Notes: generated from the letters alone by a model not told the origin. Shown: positions 23,271-32,030, counted from the first letter of the stretch. The stretch: 48,902 bases of DNA from Myxococcaceae bacterium (GCA_017500825.1 JAFVYB010000096.1:1-48902); one strand, 5' to 3'. Numbers and translations: made by a program.

Positions 23271-24539
23271 TCACTCGTCGCGGGACTTCACCGCCGGATT
23301 GGCCCGCAGGAGCAGCGGCGAGAGGCGCGGGCGCTCGACATTGTCGGCGCGGGCCCGCGGATGGCTCTCGTCGTAGACCTCCTGCAGGCGGCTGAACGAG
23401 ACCTCTGTGTAGCGCTGTGTCGTCGAAAGGCTGGCGTGGCCGAGCATCTCCTGAATCGAGCGCAGGTCGGCGCCGCCGTCGAGCAGGTGGGTGGCGAACG
23501 AGTGGCGCAACGCGTGCGGATGGATGTGACGACTCAGCGCGCATTCGAGGACGCGCTTGTCGATGAGGTCGCGGACACTGCGCGGCATCAGGCGTTCGCC
23601 GCGCGTGTTGAGAAAAAGCGCCGGGCAGGCCTCGCCTTTGAGGAGGTCGCCGCGCAGGCGCAGGTAGTCGAGGAGCGCCGCCTTGGCCTGACTGCCGATG
23701 GGAACGATGCGCTCTTTTTGCCCCTTGCCCAGGACGCGCACCGTGTTGGCCGATGCGTCCCAGTCGCCGAGGTCCATGCCGCAAAGCTCGCTGACGCGCA
23801 GACCACCGCCATAGAGCACTTCGAGCACCGCGCGGTCGCGCGCGCCGATGGGCGTCGACGGGTCAGGCGTTTTGAGCAGCGTCAACAGGTCGTCGAACGG
23901 CACGACTTTGGGCAGCTGCTTGGGCTTCTTGGGCGCCATCACCAGCCGTCCCGGATTCTGGCTGACGAGGCCGCGCCGATAGAGGAACGCGTAGAAAGCC
24001 CTGAGCGACGAGAGCTTGCGCGCGCGCGTGGTGGCCTTGGTCGAGGCGTGAATCGAGGCGATGAAACCGCGAATCGCCAGATGGTCGGCCTTCTCAAGCG
24101 CGATGCCCCTGGGGGCCAAATAGGCCCAGAACTGATCGAGGTCGGTGAGGTAGGCCTCCAACGTGTTGGGCGAGGCGTCGCGCGTCACCAAAAGATACTG
24201 GGCAAAGTCGTCGAAGAGCTGAGGACGCGGCAGTGCCTCGGACGCGCCATCGCCAGCTCCCGCGGACGCTGTTGTTGAAGTGTTGGCCTTCGCGTTCGCG
24301 CCTCGGTCGCTCGCGGATTTTGAGCGCACGCTCCTGGAAGAAGCCGCTTTGGGAAACGCGGTCGAAGAAGGGACGGTCGCGAAAGAGGCGGTCTCAGGAG
24401 AGGGCGTCCCGGAAGAAGCAGCCTTGAGGAACGCGGCGGCATCCCTGTCTGGCGCTGTCTTCGGCGCGCGCCCTGTCTCTCGCTCCAGCTCTCGTCCGCT
24501 TGGGCATCCGGGCGCCTGGACGTTGCGCTTGTCGGCCAT
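23271..24539 (-). CDS. xerC: Tyrosine recombinase XerC/XerD type with long N-terminal extension
   Basis: A 422-residue site-specific recombinase. The core-binding domain starts near residue 104 (LFDDFAQYLL) and the catalytic domain has all expected residues: Arg in GGGLRVSEL, Lys in VLGKGQKER, HALRHSFATH, LGHASLSTT and the nucleophile Tyr in TQRYTEV. It probably resolves chromosome dimers. About 100 residues before the core are low-complexity Ser/Ala/Lys-rich with repeated KAASS, absent from usual 300-residue Xer proteins. The ATG lies three bases after the stop of the upstream propeller gene, consistent with coupling. Nearness to trmFO is a known arrangement for xerC (codV). Confidence 0.9.
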   Translation of the reverse strand: MADKRNVQAPGCPSGRELERETGRAPKTAPDRDAAAFLKAASSGTPSPETASFATVPSSTAFPKAASSRSVRSKSASDRGANAKANTSTTASAGAGDGASEALPRPQLFDDFAQYLLVTRDASPNTLEAYLTDLDQFWAYLAPRGIALEKADHLAIRGFIASIHASTKATTRARKLSSLRAFYAFLYRRGLVSQNPGRLVMAPKKPKQLPKVVPFDDLLTLLKTPDPSTPIGARDRAVLEVLYGGGLRVSELCGMDLGDWDASANTVRVLGKGQKERIVPIGSQAKAALLDYLRLRGDLLKGEACPALFLNTRGERLMPRSVRDLIDKRVLECALSRHIHPHALRHSFATHLLDGGADLRSIQEMLGHASLSTTQRYTEVSFSRLQEVYDESHPRARADNVERPRLSPLLLRANPAVKSRDE

Positions 24540-24542
24540 GGC

Positions 24543-26393
24543 TCAGGGGATGTCGGCGACGTGGACGCCCGCGCGGCGCTTTTCCATGACGATGTAGGCG
24601 ATGCGACTACCCGCCTCATCGAGGAGCACGAGGCTGTTCTTGAGCACCTGTCGGTCGATCGTCTGAGCCGCGACGCCTGTCTGAGCCGCGGCGCTCTTGG
24701 CCACTGGCTGCCAGGCGAGGTCGAAGGCGTCGGTGCTGTCGAGCCTTGGCAGGTCGAGGAAGAGGCGTTCGCCCGACGGCGCGATGGTGAAGTTCGAGAG
24801 GGCGAAGGCGATCTTCGGGTGCTTGGGCGGCTCGACTTTCGGCTCGGCAGGCTTCTGTCCGGTCTTGGCCGCGCCCGTTCCGGCATCAGCTCCAGCCCCG
24901 GCGCCAGCGCTTGCTCCTGCCGCCGCGACGGCGCCTGTCCCCGCGCTCGCGACGCTGTCGACCGCCGTCTTGTCGGCCACCGCCTTCGTCCCGCTTTCGT
25001 CCACCTTGGCCTGGACATCTTCTGGCGGCGCCTCTCGCTTGAGCGCCTCGAACAGATCGCACTGCCGCCCTTCGCGAATGCAGGCCCCGCGATACCAGAG
25101 CGCCCGCGGCGCACCCTCGCGCGGTTTGGCGAAGCGGTATTCGAATGCCCACGGCGCCACCAGCTCGGGCGGCGCCTCGCTGTCCATGTCGAGCCGCCAC
25201 AGATTGATGTCGATGTGGACGTGCTTGATGAAGGCCAGCTCGCGTCCGTCGTCGCTGAAGAGAAAATTGATGAAGGCCTTGGGCAGCGACTTCTGGTGCA
25301 GGCGGACCGCGCCCGAGGGCAGGCGAACCACCTTGAACTCCTGCCACATCTGGCCGCGCTCATTGCGCTGGTTCTCGCGCAGGGCGATGGCGTCCGAGGT
25401 GGGCGAAAAGCGGAAGTCGGCGACGCTCTGTCCGACGCGCTTCTGTTCGCCACTCGCAAGCTCCGTCACAAAGAGATCGCCGTAGGGCATGCCCGGCGTC
25501 TGGTTGGCGACAAACGCGACGAGCTTCGAGTCGGGCGAGAAGACAAAAGCGCCGGCCTCGTCGCCGAGCGAACGCGGCTGAAGCGACGGATCTCGCCGAT
25601 CGAACGCCAGCATTCGGTAGGGCGCATTCGGTCCATCGACGCGGGCGGTCAGCGCGACAAATCGGCCATCGGCGGAAAAGCCGTAATCGCCGACGCGTTC
25701 CGCCAGGGTCCTGGCCTCTGAAACGCCGTCATCGCCAAGCGTCACAAGTCGCAGTTGTCCCCCGGCGGCGAGCGGTTTGCGCACGAGCAGCGCCTGGCCG
25801 TCAGAGGCGAACTCAAAGGTCGCCACCCCGCTTTCGACGAGAGTCTCCTTGCCCGTCGCCAGATTCAGAAGGCGCAGCGAACCAGCGTCGACGTAGCCGA
25901 GGAAACGCCTGTCGGCGGAGAAGTCGTAGAACGAGACAGCCTCGCCCAGCGCCCGGATCGCCTCCTCGGACCGCGACAGGTCGGCCAGCCGCAGCGCGCC
26001 CACATGCTTGGCCACGTCGAGCTTGGTGAGAAAGGCGACGAAGCGGCTGTCGGGCGAGAGCTGAAAGGCGTCGCTGAGGGTGGTGACACCCTGGCCCAAG
26101 ACGCGCACCGGGCCCCCCGTCGACGGGACCGTGACGAGCGCGCCGACCATCATCCCCTCCGGGACATCCTTGGCGATCGGCGGCTCCACATCCGAGACAA
26201 AGACGAGATGGGCGCCATCGGCAGTGGCCTTGAGCGCGCGCGCCGGTGCCTCGGACAGGCGCTTGCCGAGCGTGGGTGGCAGCTTGGAGGTCGGGTCCTT
26301 GGTGCAGGCGACGCCCGCCGACAGAACGAGGGCGCAGGCGAAGGCGAGAACGGGGGACGGGCGCGTCAACGATCGGGGCGATGCGGTCATCAT
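24543..26393 (-). CDS. TolB/PD40-like propeller lipoprotein
   Basis: A 616-residue lipoprotein. The signal peptide ends in LSAGVAC near residue 30. Many propeller-type repeats follow: FQLSPDSRFVAFL, YDFSADRRFLGYV, YGFSADGRFVALT, FVFSPDSKLVAFV and FRFSPTSDAIAL. A low-complexity Ala/Gly linker sits near 490-520, before a last beta region. It has no trace of catalytic motifs. It sits between trmFO and xerC on the same strand, an insertion into an otherwise common gene pair. ATG codons at 26393 and 26390 are adjacent; the first is chosen. Confidence 0.83.
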   Translation of the reverse strand: MMTASPRSLTRPSPVLAFACALVLSAGVACTKDPTSKLPPTLGKRLSEAPARALKATADGAHLVFVSDVEPPIAKDVPEGMMVGALVTVPSTGGPVRVLGQGVTTLSDAFQLSPDSRFVAFLTKLDVAKHVGALRLADLSRSEEAIRALGEAVSFYDFSADRRFLGYVDAGSLRLLNLATGKETLVESGVATFEFASDGQALLVRKPLAAGGQLRLVTLGDDGVSEARTLAERVGDYGFSADGRFVALTARVDGPNAPYRMLAFDRRDPSLQPRSLGDEAGAFVFSPDSKLVAFVANQTPGMPYGDLFVTELASGEQKRVGQSVADFRFSPTSDAIALRENQRNERGQMWQEFKVVRLPSGAVRLHQKSLPKAFINFLFSDDGRELAFIKHVHIDINLWRLDMDSEAPPELVAPWAFEYRFAKPREGAPRALWYRGACIREGRQCDLFEALKREAPPEDVQAKVDESGTKAVADKTAVDSVASAGTGAVAAAGASAGAGAGADAGTGAAKTGQKPAEPKVEPPKHPKIAFALSNFTIAPSGERLFLDLPRLDSTDAFDLAWQPVAKSAAAQTGVAAQTIDRQVLKNSLVLLDEAGSRIAYIVMEKRRAGVHVADIP

Positions 26394-26475
26394 GGCTGGC
26401 TCGCTTTGCTGGCGGGGTGAGGGGACGGTTCTACGGCGGGGGTGTGACATCTTTGTGGCGCGGCGGAATCAGCGG

Positions 26476-27837
26476 TCAGCCAAGCCCGCAGGCCTCCATC
26501 CAGCTGCCGAGGGCGGCGCGGGCCATCTGGACGCGGCAGGCCTTGCGCTCGCTCTTGCGGACACTGGCGTCGAGCGCGGGAAAGAGGGCGAAGGTGACAT
26601 TGCTCGGCTGGAACTCGACGCCTTCGGAAAACGCGTCGCCCGCCAGGTGGCGACACAACGCGCCGAGCGCCGTCTGAGGCGGGGGCGGAACAAAGGGGCG
26701 TTCGGCAAGGCGGGCGGCGACACTGAGCGCCGTCAACAGGCCCGAGGCGGTGGATTCGACGTAACCCTCGACGCCCGCGAGCTGCCCGGCGAGGAAGAGG
26801 TCGCTTCGAGTCTTGAGCGAAAAGTCGCGCGCGAGCGTTTTGGGCGCGTCGACGAAGGTGTTGCGGTGAACCTGCCCGAGGCGAAGGAACTCGGCGTTCG
26901 CCATGCCAGGCAGGGCGCGAAAGATGCGGCGCTGCTCTGGCCAGGTCAGCCGCGTCTGGAAGCCGACGAGGTTGAAGGCTGTGCGCTCTCTGTTCTCGGC
27001 GCGCAGTTGCACCACGGCGTGTGGGCGGCGACCGGTGCGCGGATCGGTGAGACCGACGGGCTTCATCGGGCCAAAGGCGAGACACTCGCGACCGCGCTCG
27101 GCCATCACCTCGATCGGCAGGCAGCCCTCGAAGTAGCGCGGCTCCTCAAAAGCGCGCGGCGGCACCTTTTCGCCGGCGAGGAGCGCGTCGACAAAGCGAC
27201 CGTATTCGTCCGCGTCGAGGGGCAGGTTGAGATAGTCGGCGCCGTCCCCCTTGCCGTAGCGCGAGGCCTCGAAGGCGACGCTCCTGTCGATGGAGTCGGC
27301 GGCCACGATCGGCGCGATGGCGTCGTAGAAGGCGAGCCGCTCGGGAACCAGGCGGGACAATTCGTCGGCCAAAGAATCGGAGGTGAGCGGACCGGTGCTG
27401 ACGATGGTCGCGCGCGCCCCCTCTGACGGACGCGGCAGCCGCTCCACCTCGTGCCGCACGAGCTCGATGTTGGGATGGGCCGCGACGCGCTCTTCGATAC
27501 GCTGACTGAACAACCCCCGGTCCACGGCCAGGGCGCCACCCGCAGGCACGCGCGTTTCGTCGGCAGCCCACAGGATGAGCGACCCCAGACGGCGCAGCTC
27601 CTCATGCAACAGCCCCACCGCGCTCATTGGGTCGTCGGATCGCAGCGAATTGGAGCAGACGAGCTCGGCCAGGCCGTCCGTCTGATGCGCAGGCGAACGC
27701 TTCAGCGGCCGCATCTCGTGAAGCCGCACGCGCGCGCCACGCTCCGCCAGCTGAAAGGCCGCCTCACAACCAGCCAATCCTCCGCCCAACACATCGACCT
27801 GCGCCTGCCCGCCAAACAACGCCTCGGGATCACCCAT
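26476..27837 (-). CDS. trmFO: Methylenetetrahydrofolate-tRNA-(uracil-5-)-methyltransferase TrmFO
   Basis: A 453-residue FAD enzyme that makes ribothymidine at position 54 of tRNA, using methylenetetrahydrofolate. The FAD motif [12 protein letters not shown] is at the N-terminus, with [47 protein letters not shown] and [16 protein letters not shown] following. Length is normal. GGAGG eight bases upstream selects the ATG at 27837 over a TTG at 27843. The propeller lipoprotein and xerC follow on the same strand. Confidence 0.96.
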   Translation of the reverse strand: MGDPEALFGGQAQVDVLGGGLAGCEAAFQLAERGARVRLHEMRPLKRSPAHQTDGLAELVCSNSLRSDDPMSAVGLLHEELRRLGSLILWAADETRVPAGGALAVDRGLFSQRIEERVAAHPNIELVRHEVERLPRPSEGARATIVSTGPLTSDSLADELSRLVPERLAFYDAIAPIVAADSIDRSVAFEASRYGKGDGADYLNLPLDADEYGRFVDALLAGEKVPPRAFEEPRYFEGCLPIEVMAERGRECLAFGPMKPVGLTDPRTGRRPHAVVQLRAENRERTAFNLVGFQTRLTWPEQRRIFRALPGMANAEFLRLGQVHRNTFVDAPKTLARDFSLKTRSDLFLAGQLAGVEGYVESTASGLLTALSVAARLAERPFVPPPPQTALGALCRHLAGDAFSEGVEFQPSNVTFALFPALDASVRKSERKACRVQMARAALGSWMEACGLG

Positions 27838-27922
27838 CGGCAACGCCTCCCGCTTCCTCTCTCGTCCCGCCGCCCACGTCGGGCACCGCTCTCGGATGCG
27901 CTTGGCGCGCGCGGGGGCGCTT

Positions 27923-27928
27923 CATAAT
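27923..27928 (+). promoter_or_regulatory. Possible -10 element for the DksA-like gene
   Basis: CATAAT stands out in a short AT-rich stretch within otherwise GC-rich DNA, 83 bases before the DksA-like ATG; TTGGCG at 27902-27907 is a weak -35 partner at a short 15-base spacing. Confidence 0.28.
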
Positions 27929-28010
27929 TTTTACTGTGGCCGATGACCGTCCGACGCGTCGACGAGGGCCGCGCGCCGCATATGTCAGGGGCAAAGGAGA
28001 GGACAACCGC

Positions 28011-28385
28011 ATGGACAGCGCCCGCCTCGAACACTTCCGCCGCAAACTGCAGCGCCGCCGCCACACCCTGGTGAGGGCCGAACGCTCGATGCCTCTGGAA
28101 AATTCACGTCTGCGCGACGGCCGCGGCGCCGAATACGAGGAAGAGGCCCAGGACGAACTTCTGATCACCACCATGGCGACGCTCGACACCGCCAATGACG
28201 ACGAACTCGCCGAGATCGACGCCGCCCTGGCCCGCATCGAGGACGGCACCTTTGGGCATTGCGAAATCGACGGCGGCGAAATCGAGCCAGATCGACTCGA
28301 AGCATTGCCCCACGCGCGACTTTGCGCGCGCCATGCCGACGAACAGGCCTTTGAACGCGCCCCGAGGCCGCCTCCGCTCCTCTGA
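28011..28385 (+). CDS. DksA/TraR-like protein with altered zinc-site residues
   Basis: A 124-residue protein of the DksA/TraR type, which binds the RNA polymerase secondary channel. The coiled-coil region has ELLITTMATLDTANDDELAEIDAAL; acidic residues at the expected tip (DELLITTM) differ from the DxxDxA of E. coli DksA. In the C-terminal finger, FGHCEIDGG and RLCARH stand for CxxC and CxxC, so ligands would be Cys, Asp, Cys and His. The site may bind zinc atypically or be metal-free. AGGAGA about ten bases upstream supports the start. Confidence 0.83.
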   Translation: MDSARLEHFRRKLQRRRHTLVRAERSMPLENSRLRDGRGAEYEEEAQDELLITTMATLDTANDDELAEIDAALARIEDGTFGHCEIDGGEIEPDRLEALPHARLCARHADEQAFERAPRPPPLL

Positions 28386-28415
28386 AACGCCACGCGCGCC
28401 GCGTCGAGACTTGCC

Positions 28416-29066
28416 TCACCCCTCGCCCGCGCCCTCCTGCTGGATCACGACGAACCTGTATTTGCTCAGCTCGGCCTGGCCCGCCGTGTAGAGGATCTCG
28501 GTCAGCATCCGGTAGGGCATCTTGCGGTCGGCGATGATCGAGACTTCGCCGGTGAAGGGCGCCGCAGCGTTCCACATGGCGATCTTCTTCGACTTCTCGA
28601 CCTCATTCGAGAGGGCCGTGAGCAGCGGGTGAATGAGCAGGCCCGTCTCGCCGTTCTCCTTGAACTCGCCCGGGATCTTGTCACCGAGATAACTGAGCAC
28701 CTGCTTCTCGTTGACGAAGACAGCGCCCTCTCCCGGCTGGCAGGTGTGGCGGCTATCTGGCGCGCAGCGCGTGATGGTGATGGCGACCGTGTCCTTGGGC
28801 GGCCAACGCGTCGTGCTGATCGGCGGCGAGATGTCGCCCGAAGCCGTCATGGCGATGCCGCTGGCCGAGTAGGACTTGAGGAGGAAGACGAGGATGATGG
28901 TCATCATGTCCATCATCGGCGTGATGTTCAGATCCGAGATCTCGCCCTCGGCTTCGCGCTCCTTGCGCCGTTTGGCGCGCATCTTCTTTTTGTATTGGAT
29001 GCGCTGGAGCTGCTCTTCGGTCGGGGCTGAGCCCAGGGAAGGCCGTGATTTGGGGTCGATGGCCAT
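28416..29066 (-). CDS. ExbD/TolR family protein, third gene of the set
   Basis: A 216-residue inner-membrane protein energising TonB- or Tol-type transport. The single helix near residue 48 has LNITPMMDMMTIILVFLL, with the proton-carrying aspartate. A periplasmic domain follows, with two Cys (RCAPDS, HTCQPG) that may pair. GAGGA eight bases upstream supports ATG at 29066. It begins eight bases after the upstream exbD stop. Confidence 0.9.
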   Translation of the reverse strand: MAIDPKSRPSLGSAPTEEQLQRIQYKKKMRAKRRKEREAEGEISDLNITPMMDMMTIILVFLLKSYSASGIAMTASGDISPPISTTRWPPKDTVAITITRCAPDSRHTCQPGEGAVFVNEKQVLSYLGDKIPGEFKENGETGLLIHPLLTALSNEVEKSKKIAMWNAAAPFTGEVSIIADRKMPYRMLTEILYTAGQAELSKYRFVVIQQEGAGEG

Positions 29067-29074
29067 GACTTTCC

Positions 29075-29617
29075 TCACATCACCGTCAGCGAGACATCGC
29101 TGAAGAGCTCCTTGCCTCGATACTCACGGCAGGCGTCCATCGTGTTGACCAAGAGCTCGTAGCGAATCAGCGGATCAGCGCCGAGGATGATCTTCGTCTC
29201 CTCGGGGAAGGCCTGCTTAATCTCGCGCATCTTGGCCGTGAGCGTGGCGAAGTCGTAATCACCGCTCGGCAGGCGGGGGACAGTCGGCTTGGCCTTGTCC
29301 GGTTCCGTCGGCGCCGAGGCATCGCCACCCGCCTCACCGCCGAGAACAGCTCCGGCGCCGGCGATGAAGAATCCCTTCTCGCTGATGAGGACCGTGAGCA
29401 TCAGCTTGGGCTTGTCCGACTGCCCTGCCGCGCTGCCCGCGCTGCCGCCTCCATAGCGAGGCGCGGCCACGTTGAGCACGCCGTAGCTGACGAGCCCCGT
29501 CATCGACAGCAGCATGAAGATGATGAGGTTCATGAGGATGTCGAGATAGGGGACGATGTTCAGCTCACCCTTGACTTCCTCTTCCTTGGGGCGAAAGCGG
29601 CGCTTGGAGACGTACAT
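29075..29617 (-). CDS. ExbD/TolR family protein, second gene of the set
   Basis: A 180-residue paralogue of the next gene. The membrane helix near residue 20 carries NIVPYLDILMNLIIFML with the conserved aspartate. The periplasmic part (YDFATLTAKMREIKQ, KIILGADPLIRYELLV) matches the TolR/ExbD fold, with a Gly/Ala/Ser-rich loop inserted near 60-110. It lies 57 bases after exbB. Two different ExbD proteins with one ExbB is common in delta-proteobacterial lineages, as I recall. Confidence 0.9.
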   Translation of the reverse strand: MYVSKRRFRPKEEEVKGELNIVPYLDILMNLIIFMLLSMTGLVSYGVLNVAAPRYGGGSAGSAAGQSDKPKLMLTVLISEKGFFIAGAGAVLGGEAGGDASAPTEPDKAKPTVPRLPSGDYDFATLTAKMREIKQAFPEETKIILGADPLIRYELLVNTMDACREYRGKELFSDVSLTVM

Positions 29618-29674
29618 GGGCTCTCACGGGGAGGCGGCGATGGACGGAAAACGGCGGGGACAGACGCCTCAGCC

Positions 29675-30604
29675 TCAGGAGGCCTTCTGGATGGCGTGAG
29701 CGCGCTTCTTCTCCAGGCGCTTGCCCAGCATGTTCTCCATGCGGATCGAGGTCAGCTCCAGCTCATCGATCATGGCCTTGGCCTTCGAGCTGAGCAGCAG
29801 GTGGGCGACGATGCAGGTGACGGCGATGCCCAGACCAAAGGCCGTGTTGTTCATGGCCTCGGAAATACCTGCCGAGAGGACCTCGGAACGCTTGTCCGCG
29901 GCCACGGCGCCCAGCGACTTAAAGGCGCTGATCAGACCGAGAATGGTGCCGACGAGTCCGATAAGAACCGAGATGTTGGAGATGGACCACAGCGAGTTGA
30001 CGCGCTTTTGGATGAGCGGCGTGGTCTCCATCACCGCCTCTTCGAGCGCCTTGGAGATCTCCATCTCGCCCTCGTCTGCCTTGCTCAATCCGGCGCGAAC
30101 GACACGGGCCAGCGGGGCCTGAATCGGCTTCCGCGGATCGCCGCCAGAAGTGATCTTGATGGCGCGTTCGATCTGATCGCCGGCGATGAGCGCCGCGATC
30201 TGCTCCATGAGGCGCCTGGAGTTGATGCTGTAGCTCATGCACAGACGAATCGTGCGCTCGATGACCACCGTCAGGGCAATCGTGAGCGAGCAGACGTTCA
30301 CGTACATGAAGTGGCCGCCCTGCTCGAAGAAGAGCTTCACATCGTCGAGAAAGCTCGCCTCGGAGGCAGGCTTGACCGCTTCGGTCGCGGCAGGGGCGGT
30401 CTCAGCGGCGGCATTGGCCACGGGAGCGGCGGCTGCGGCGACATCTGCTGTGGCGGTCGCGCTCGCGGCAGCGGCATCGGCGACGGCCTGTCCTGCGGCA
30501 CTGGCGGCATCGGCTGCGGCAGGCGCGGCGGCTGCGGCGGTCTCTCCCGCAGTCAGGATCAGGTGGAGCACATCGCCAGAAAAAGCGTCCAGGAGCTCAA
30601 ACAT
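29675..30604 (-). CDS. ExbB/TolQ/MotA family proton channel
   Basis: A 309-residue inner-membrane protein. The C-terminal part has the TolQ/ExbB core: YVNVCSLTIALTVVIERTIRL, SNISVLIGLVGTILGLISAF and the last helix NTAFGLGIAVTCIVAHLLL. Residues about 15-85 are an alanine-rich region (AAAAAPAAADAAS and similar), which is not usual for the family and may be a flexible periplasmic or cytoplasmic arm. Its promoter is probably at 30690-30717. It leads an operon with the two exbD genes. Confidence 0.92.
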   Translation of the reverse strand: MFELLDAFSGDVLHLILTAGETAAAAAPAAADAASAAGQAVADAAAASATATADVAAAAAPVANAAAETAPAATEAVKPASEASFLDDVKLFFEQGGHFMYVNVCSLTIALTVVIERTIRLCMSYSINSRRLMEQIAALIAGDQIERAIKITSGGDPRKPIQAPLARVVRAGLSKADEGEMEISKALEEAVMETTPLIQKRVNSLWSISNISVLIGLVGTILGLISAFKSLGAVAADKRSEVLSAGISEAMNNTAFGLGIAVTCIVAHLLLSSKAKAMIDELELTSIRMENMLGKRLEKKRAHAIQKAS

Positions 30605-30689
30605 CGATTTGAACCTTTCGATTGTCGTGTCGCGGCAGATGCCAGAGCGGGCCGACCCCTGCGGCCGTCCCCCGAATGAAGGGGCGGGG

Positions 30690-30717
30690 CCTCTAGCACC
30701 CACGAATAAAAAGTCAA
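30690..30717 (-). promoter_or_regulatory. Candidate promoter of exbB-exbD-exbD
   Basis: On the minus strand TTGACT (30717-30712) and TAGAGG (30695-30690) are separated by 16 bases, 86 bases before the exbB ATG. The sequence between is AT-richer than the surroundings. Confidence 0.42.
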
Positions 30718-30735
30718 GGCGCCACAAAACAGAGC

Positions 30736-30753
30736 TAACCCATTGAAATCATT
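30736..30753 (+). promoter_or_regulatory. 18-base motif shared with 3322-3339
   Basis: Differs at one of 18 positions from the motif upstream of the gene at 3417. It lies in the divergent region between exbB and the SSB-tail gene, just upstream of the exbB -35 box. Confidence 0.4.
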
Positions 30754-30772
30754 AATGTTTTTTCGATTTTTC

Positions 30773-30791
30773 AACCCCCAATCGGGGGGTT
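30773..30791. other. GC hairpin in the exbB divergent region
   Basis: AACCCCC and GGGGGTT form a seven-pair stem with a five-base loop. It has no T-tract downstream on either strand, so it is unlikely to be a terminator and may be a regulatory or RNA leader structure for the gene at 30886. Confidence 0.35.
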
Positions 30792-30885
30792 CTGAAGCGC
30801 GCGACGGCGAGCGCCTGAAGGGCATTGCCCAGCCCCCATTTGCGGCAATTGACGGGCGCACTCACCCGGGGCAAAGGCGCGCGCC

Positions 30886-31401
30886 ATGAACGAGACCGAA
30901 CTTGCCGTCACCGTCGCCGTCCGCCGTCCGGACGGTTCCATCGAACACATCCGCGTCGGCACCGCCCTGCGCGAGGGCAACGAGCTGCGCCTGCGCCTAG
31001 ACGAACTGCGCATCGGCGGTGTGCCCGCCCAAGCCTCCACCGGAGGTTCATCACCAGCCTGGGGGATGGCCATGCCAACGCCGGGTCCCGCCGTCACATC
31101 GGGCGCCGTCTTCCCCAACTACGGCCGCAGCAAGGGGCGCCCCGTGGCAGGCGCCAGCAGGGGTGATCTGGAGTTTTATGCCAACGGCTGTCGGCGCACG
31201 CTCAACGACCCGTCCAAGGCGCGCTGGCACGAGAAGGAGCGCGCTCTCCTGGCCGCCATCGAGGCCGAAATCGCCCGTCAGCAAGGCGGCGCCACCCCGC
31301 CCTCTTCCCGGACCGCCGCGACACCTCCCGACGACAACATCCCGCCGCCCGAGATGAACTTCGGTCCGCCTGCCGACGAGGACGACGACATCCCCTTCTA
31401 G
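30886..31401 (+). CDS. Small protein with ExoX-C-like module and SSB-type C-terminal tail
   Basis: A 171-residue protein not resembling a known full-length family. Residues 1-45 are a small beta-rich unit (VRRPDGSIEHIRVGTALREG). Residues about 78-130 (YGRSKGRPVAGASRGDLEFY ending EIARQQ) resemble the short module at the C-terminus of ExoX and related DNA enzymes. The last residues, FGPPADEDDDIPF, match the tip of single-stranded DNA-binding protein, which recruits repair and replication proteins, but there is no OB fold. It may bind the same partners or act as an adaptor. Only an AAAGG-like ribosome site precedes it. Confidence 0.78.
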   Translation: MNETELAVTVAVRRPDGSIEHIRVGTALREGNELRLRLDELRIGGVPAQASTGGSSPAWGMAMPTPGPAVTSGAVFPNYGRSKGRPVAGASRGDLEFYANGCRRTLNDPSKARWHEKERALLAAIEAEIARQQGGATPPSSRTAATPPDDNIPPPEMNFGPPADEDDDIPF

Positions 31402-31505
31402 GCCCGGGGGGCCGAATCATGGGCAGGGCGCAGGCCCGGTCCCCGGTGCCTCACGGCGCAGCCCGTTCGCGAACTCAGCTCGACACAGGCTCAACGCCTG
31501 ACGGG

Positions 31506-32030
31506 TCAGCTCTTGGCGAGATTGATGCGCGCCTCGCTCTTCTCACGGCAAAAGACGCATAGCTGGGGCTGCCCGTTGTCGGCAAAGGGGGGCGACCACG
31601 GCGGATAGAGCGCGCAGCGTGGGTCGAGGCAATGGTGCAGTCCCCAGAGGCGTCCCATCTCGTGAAGGGCGAGCTTGCTGAGCCGCCTGGTCAGAAGCGC
31701 GGAATCGCGTTCGTCGATCCCATGCGCGCTGACGATGGCGCGGCCCAAGGCGAGCAGTGACAGCGACTGCGTGGGCACTTCGCCGGAGGGAAGAGCGCGG
31801 GGGGCGAGAGGGCGTCTCGTGAGGAACAACACCTTGTCGTCGCCGATGGCCTCTGCGCAGCCCGCCTTGTTCAGGAAGTCGCGCGCGTCGATAGCCCCTT
31901 TGGCAGGCAGGCGCGGCAACAACCCGGCGGCCGACACCTCACAGCCGAGGCCGTAGGCCTGATAGAGCGCCGCGCGGACTTTGGAGACCAGCGCCGCGTC
32001 GATCTCATCCACAGTGACGAGTCTGATCAC
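31506..32030 (-). CDS. carG: CarG-like, archaemetzincin-related zinc protein
   Basis: A 174-residue protein. Archaemetzincins have HExxHxxGxxH followed by spaced cysteines. Here the motif reads HEMGRLWGLHHC, so the second zinc histidine is Arg, then DPRCAL and CVFC cysteines follow. Loss of a catalytic-site residue is typical of CarG of Myxococcus, a zinc-binding non-protease that acts with CarD. The ATG overlaps the carD stop by 4 bases (32027-32030), as expected for carD-carG. The name rests on motif and partner gene; the sequence is otherwise not compared. Confidence 0.8.
   Translation of the reverse strand: MIRLVTVDEIDAALVSKVRAALYQAYGLGCEVSAAGLLPRLPAKGAIDARDFLNKAGCAEAIGDDKVLFLTRRPLAPRALPSGEVPTQSLSLLALGRAIVSAHGIDERDSALLTRRLSKLALHEMGRLWGLHHCLDPRCALYPPWSPPFADNGQPQLCVFCREKSEARINLAKS

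Noticed and set aside
22521-24278. Long plus-strand frame of 585 codons
   Set aside because: It runs antisense to xerC and through the spacer, with Arg-rich, family-free sequence and no ribosome site.
29067-29076. GAGGAAAGTC on the minus strand, as in RNase P RNA
   Set aside because: It is the ribosome site and spacer before the exbD start at 29066. The other RNase P motifs are absent.
30773-30791. Terminator for the exbB region
   Set aside because: The hairpin lacks a T-tract on either strand and lies upstream of both genes.
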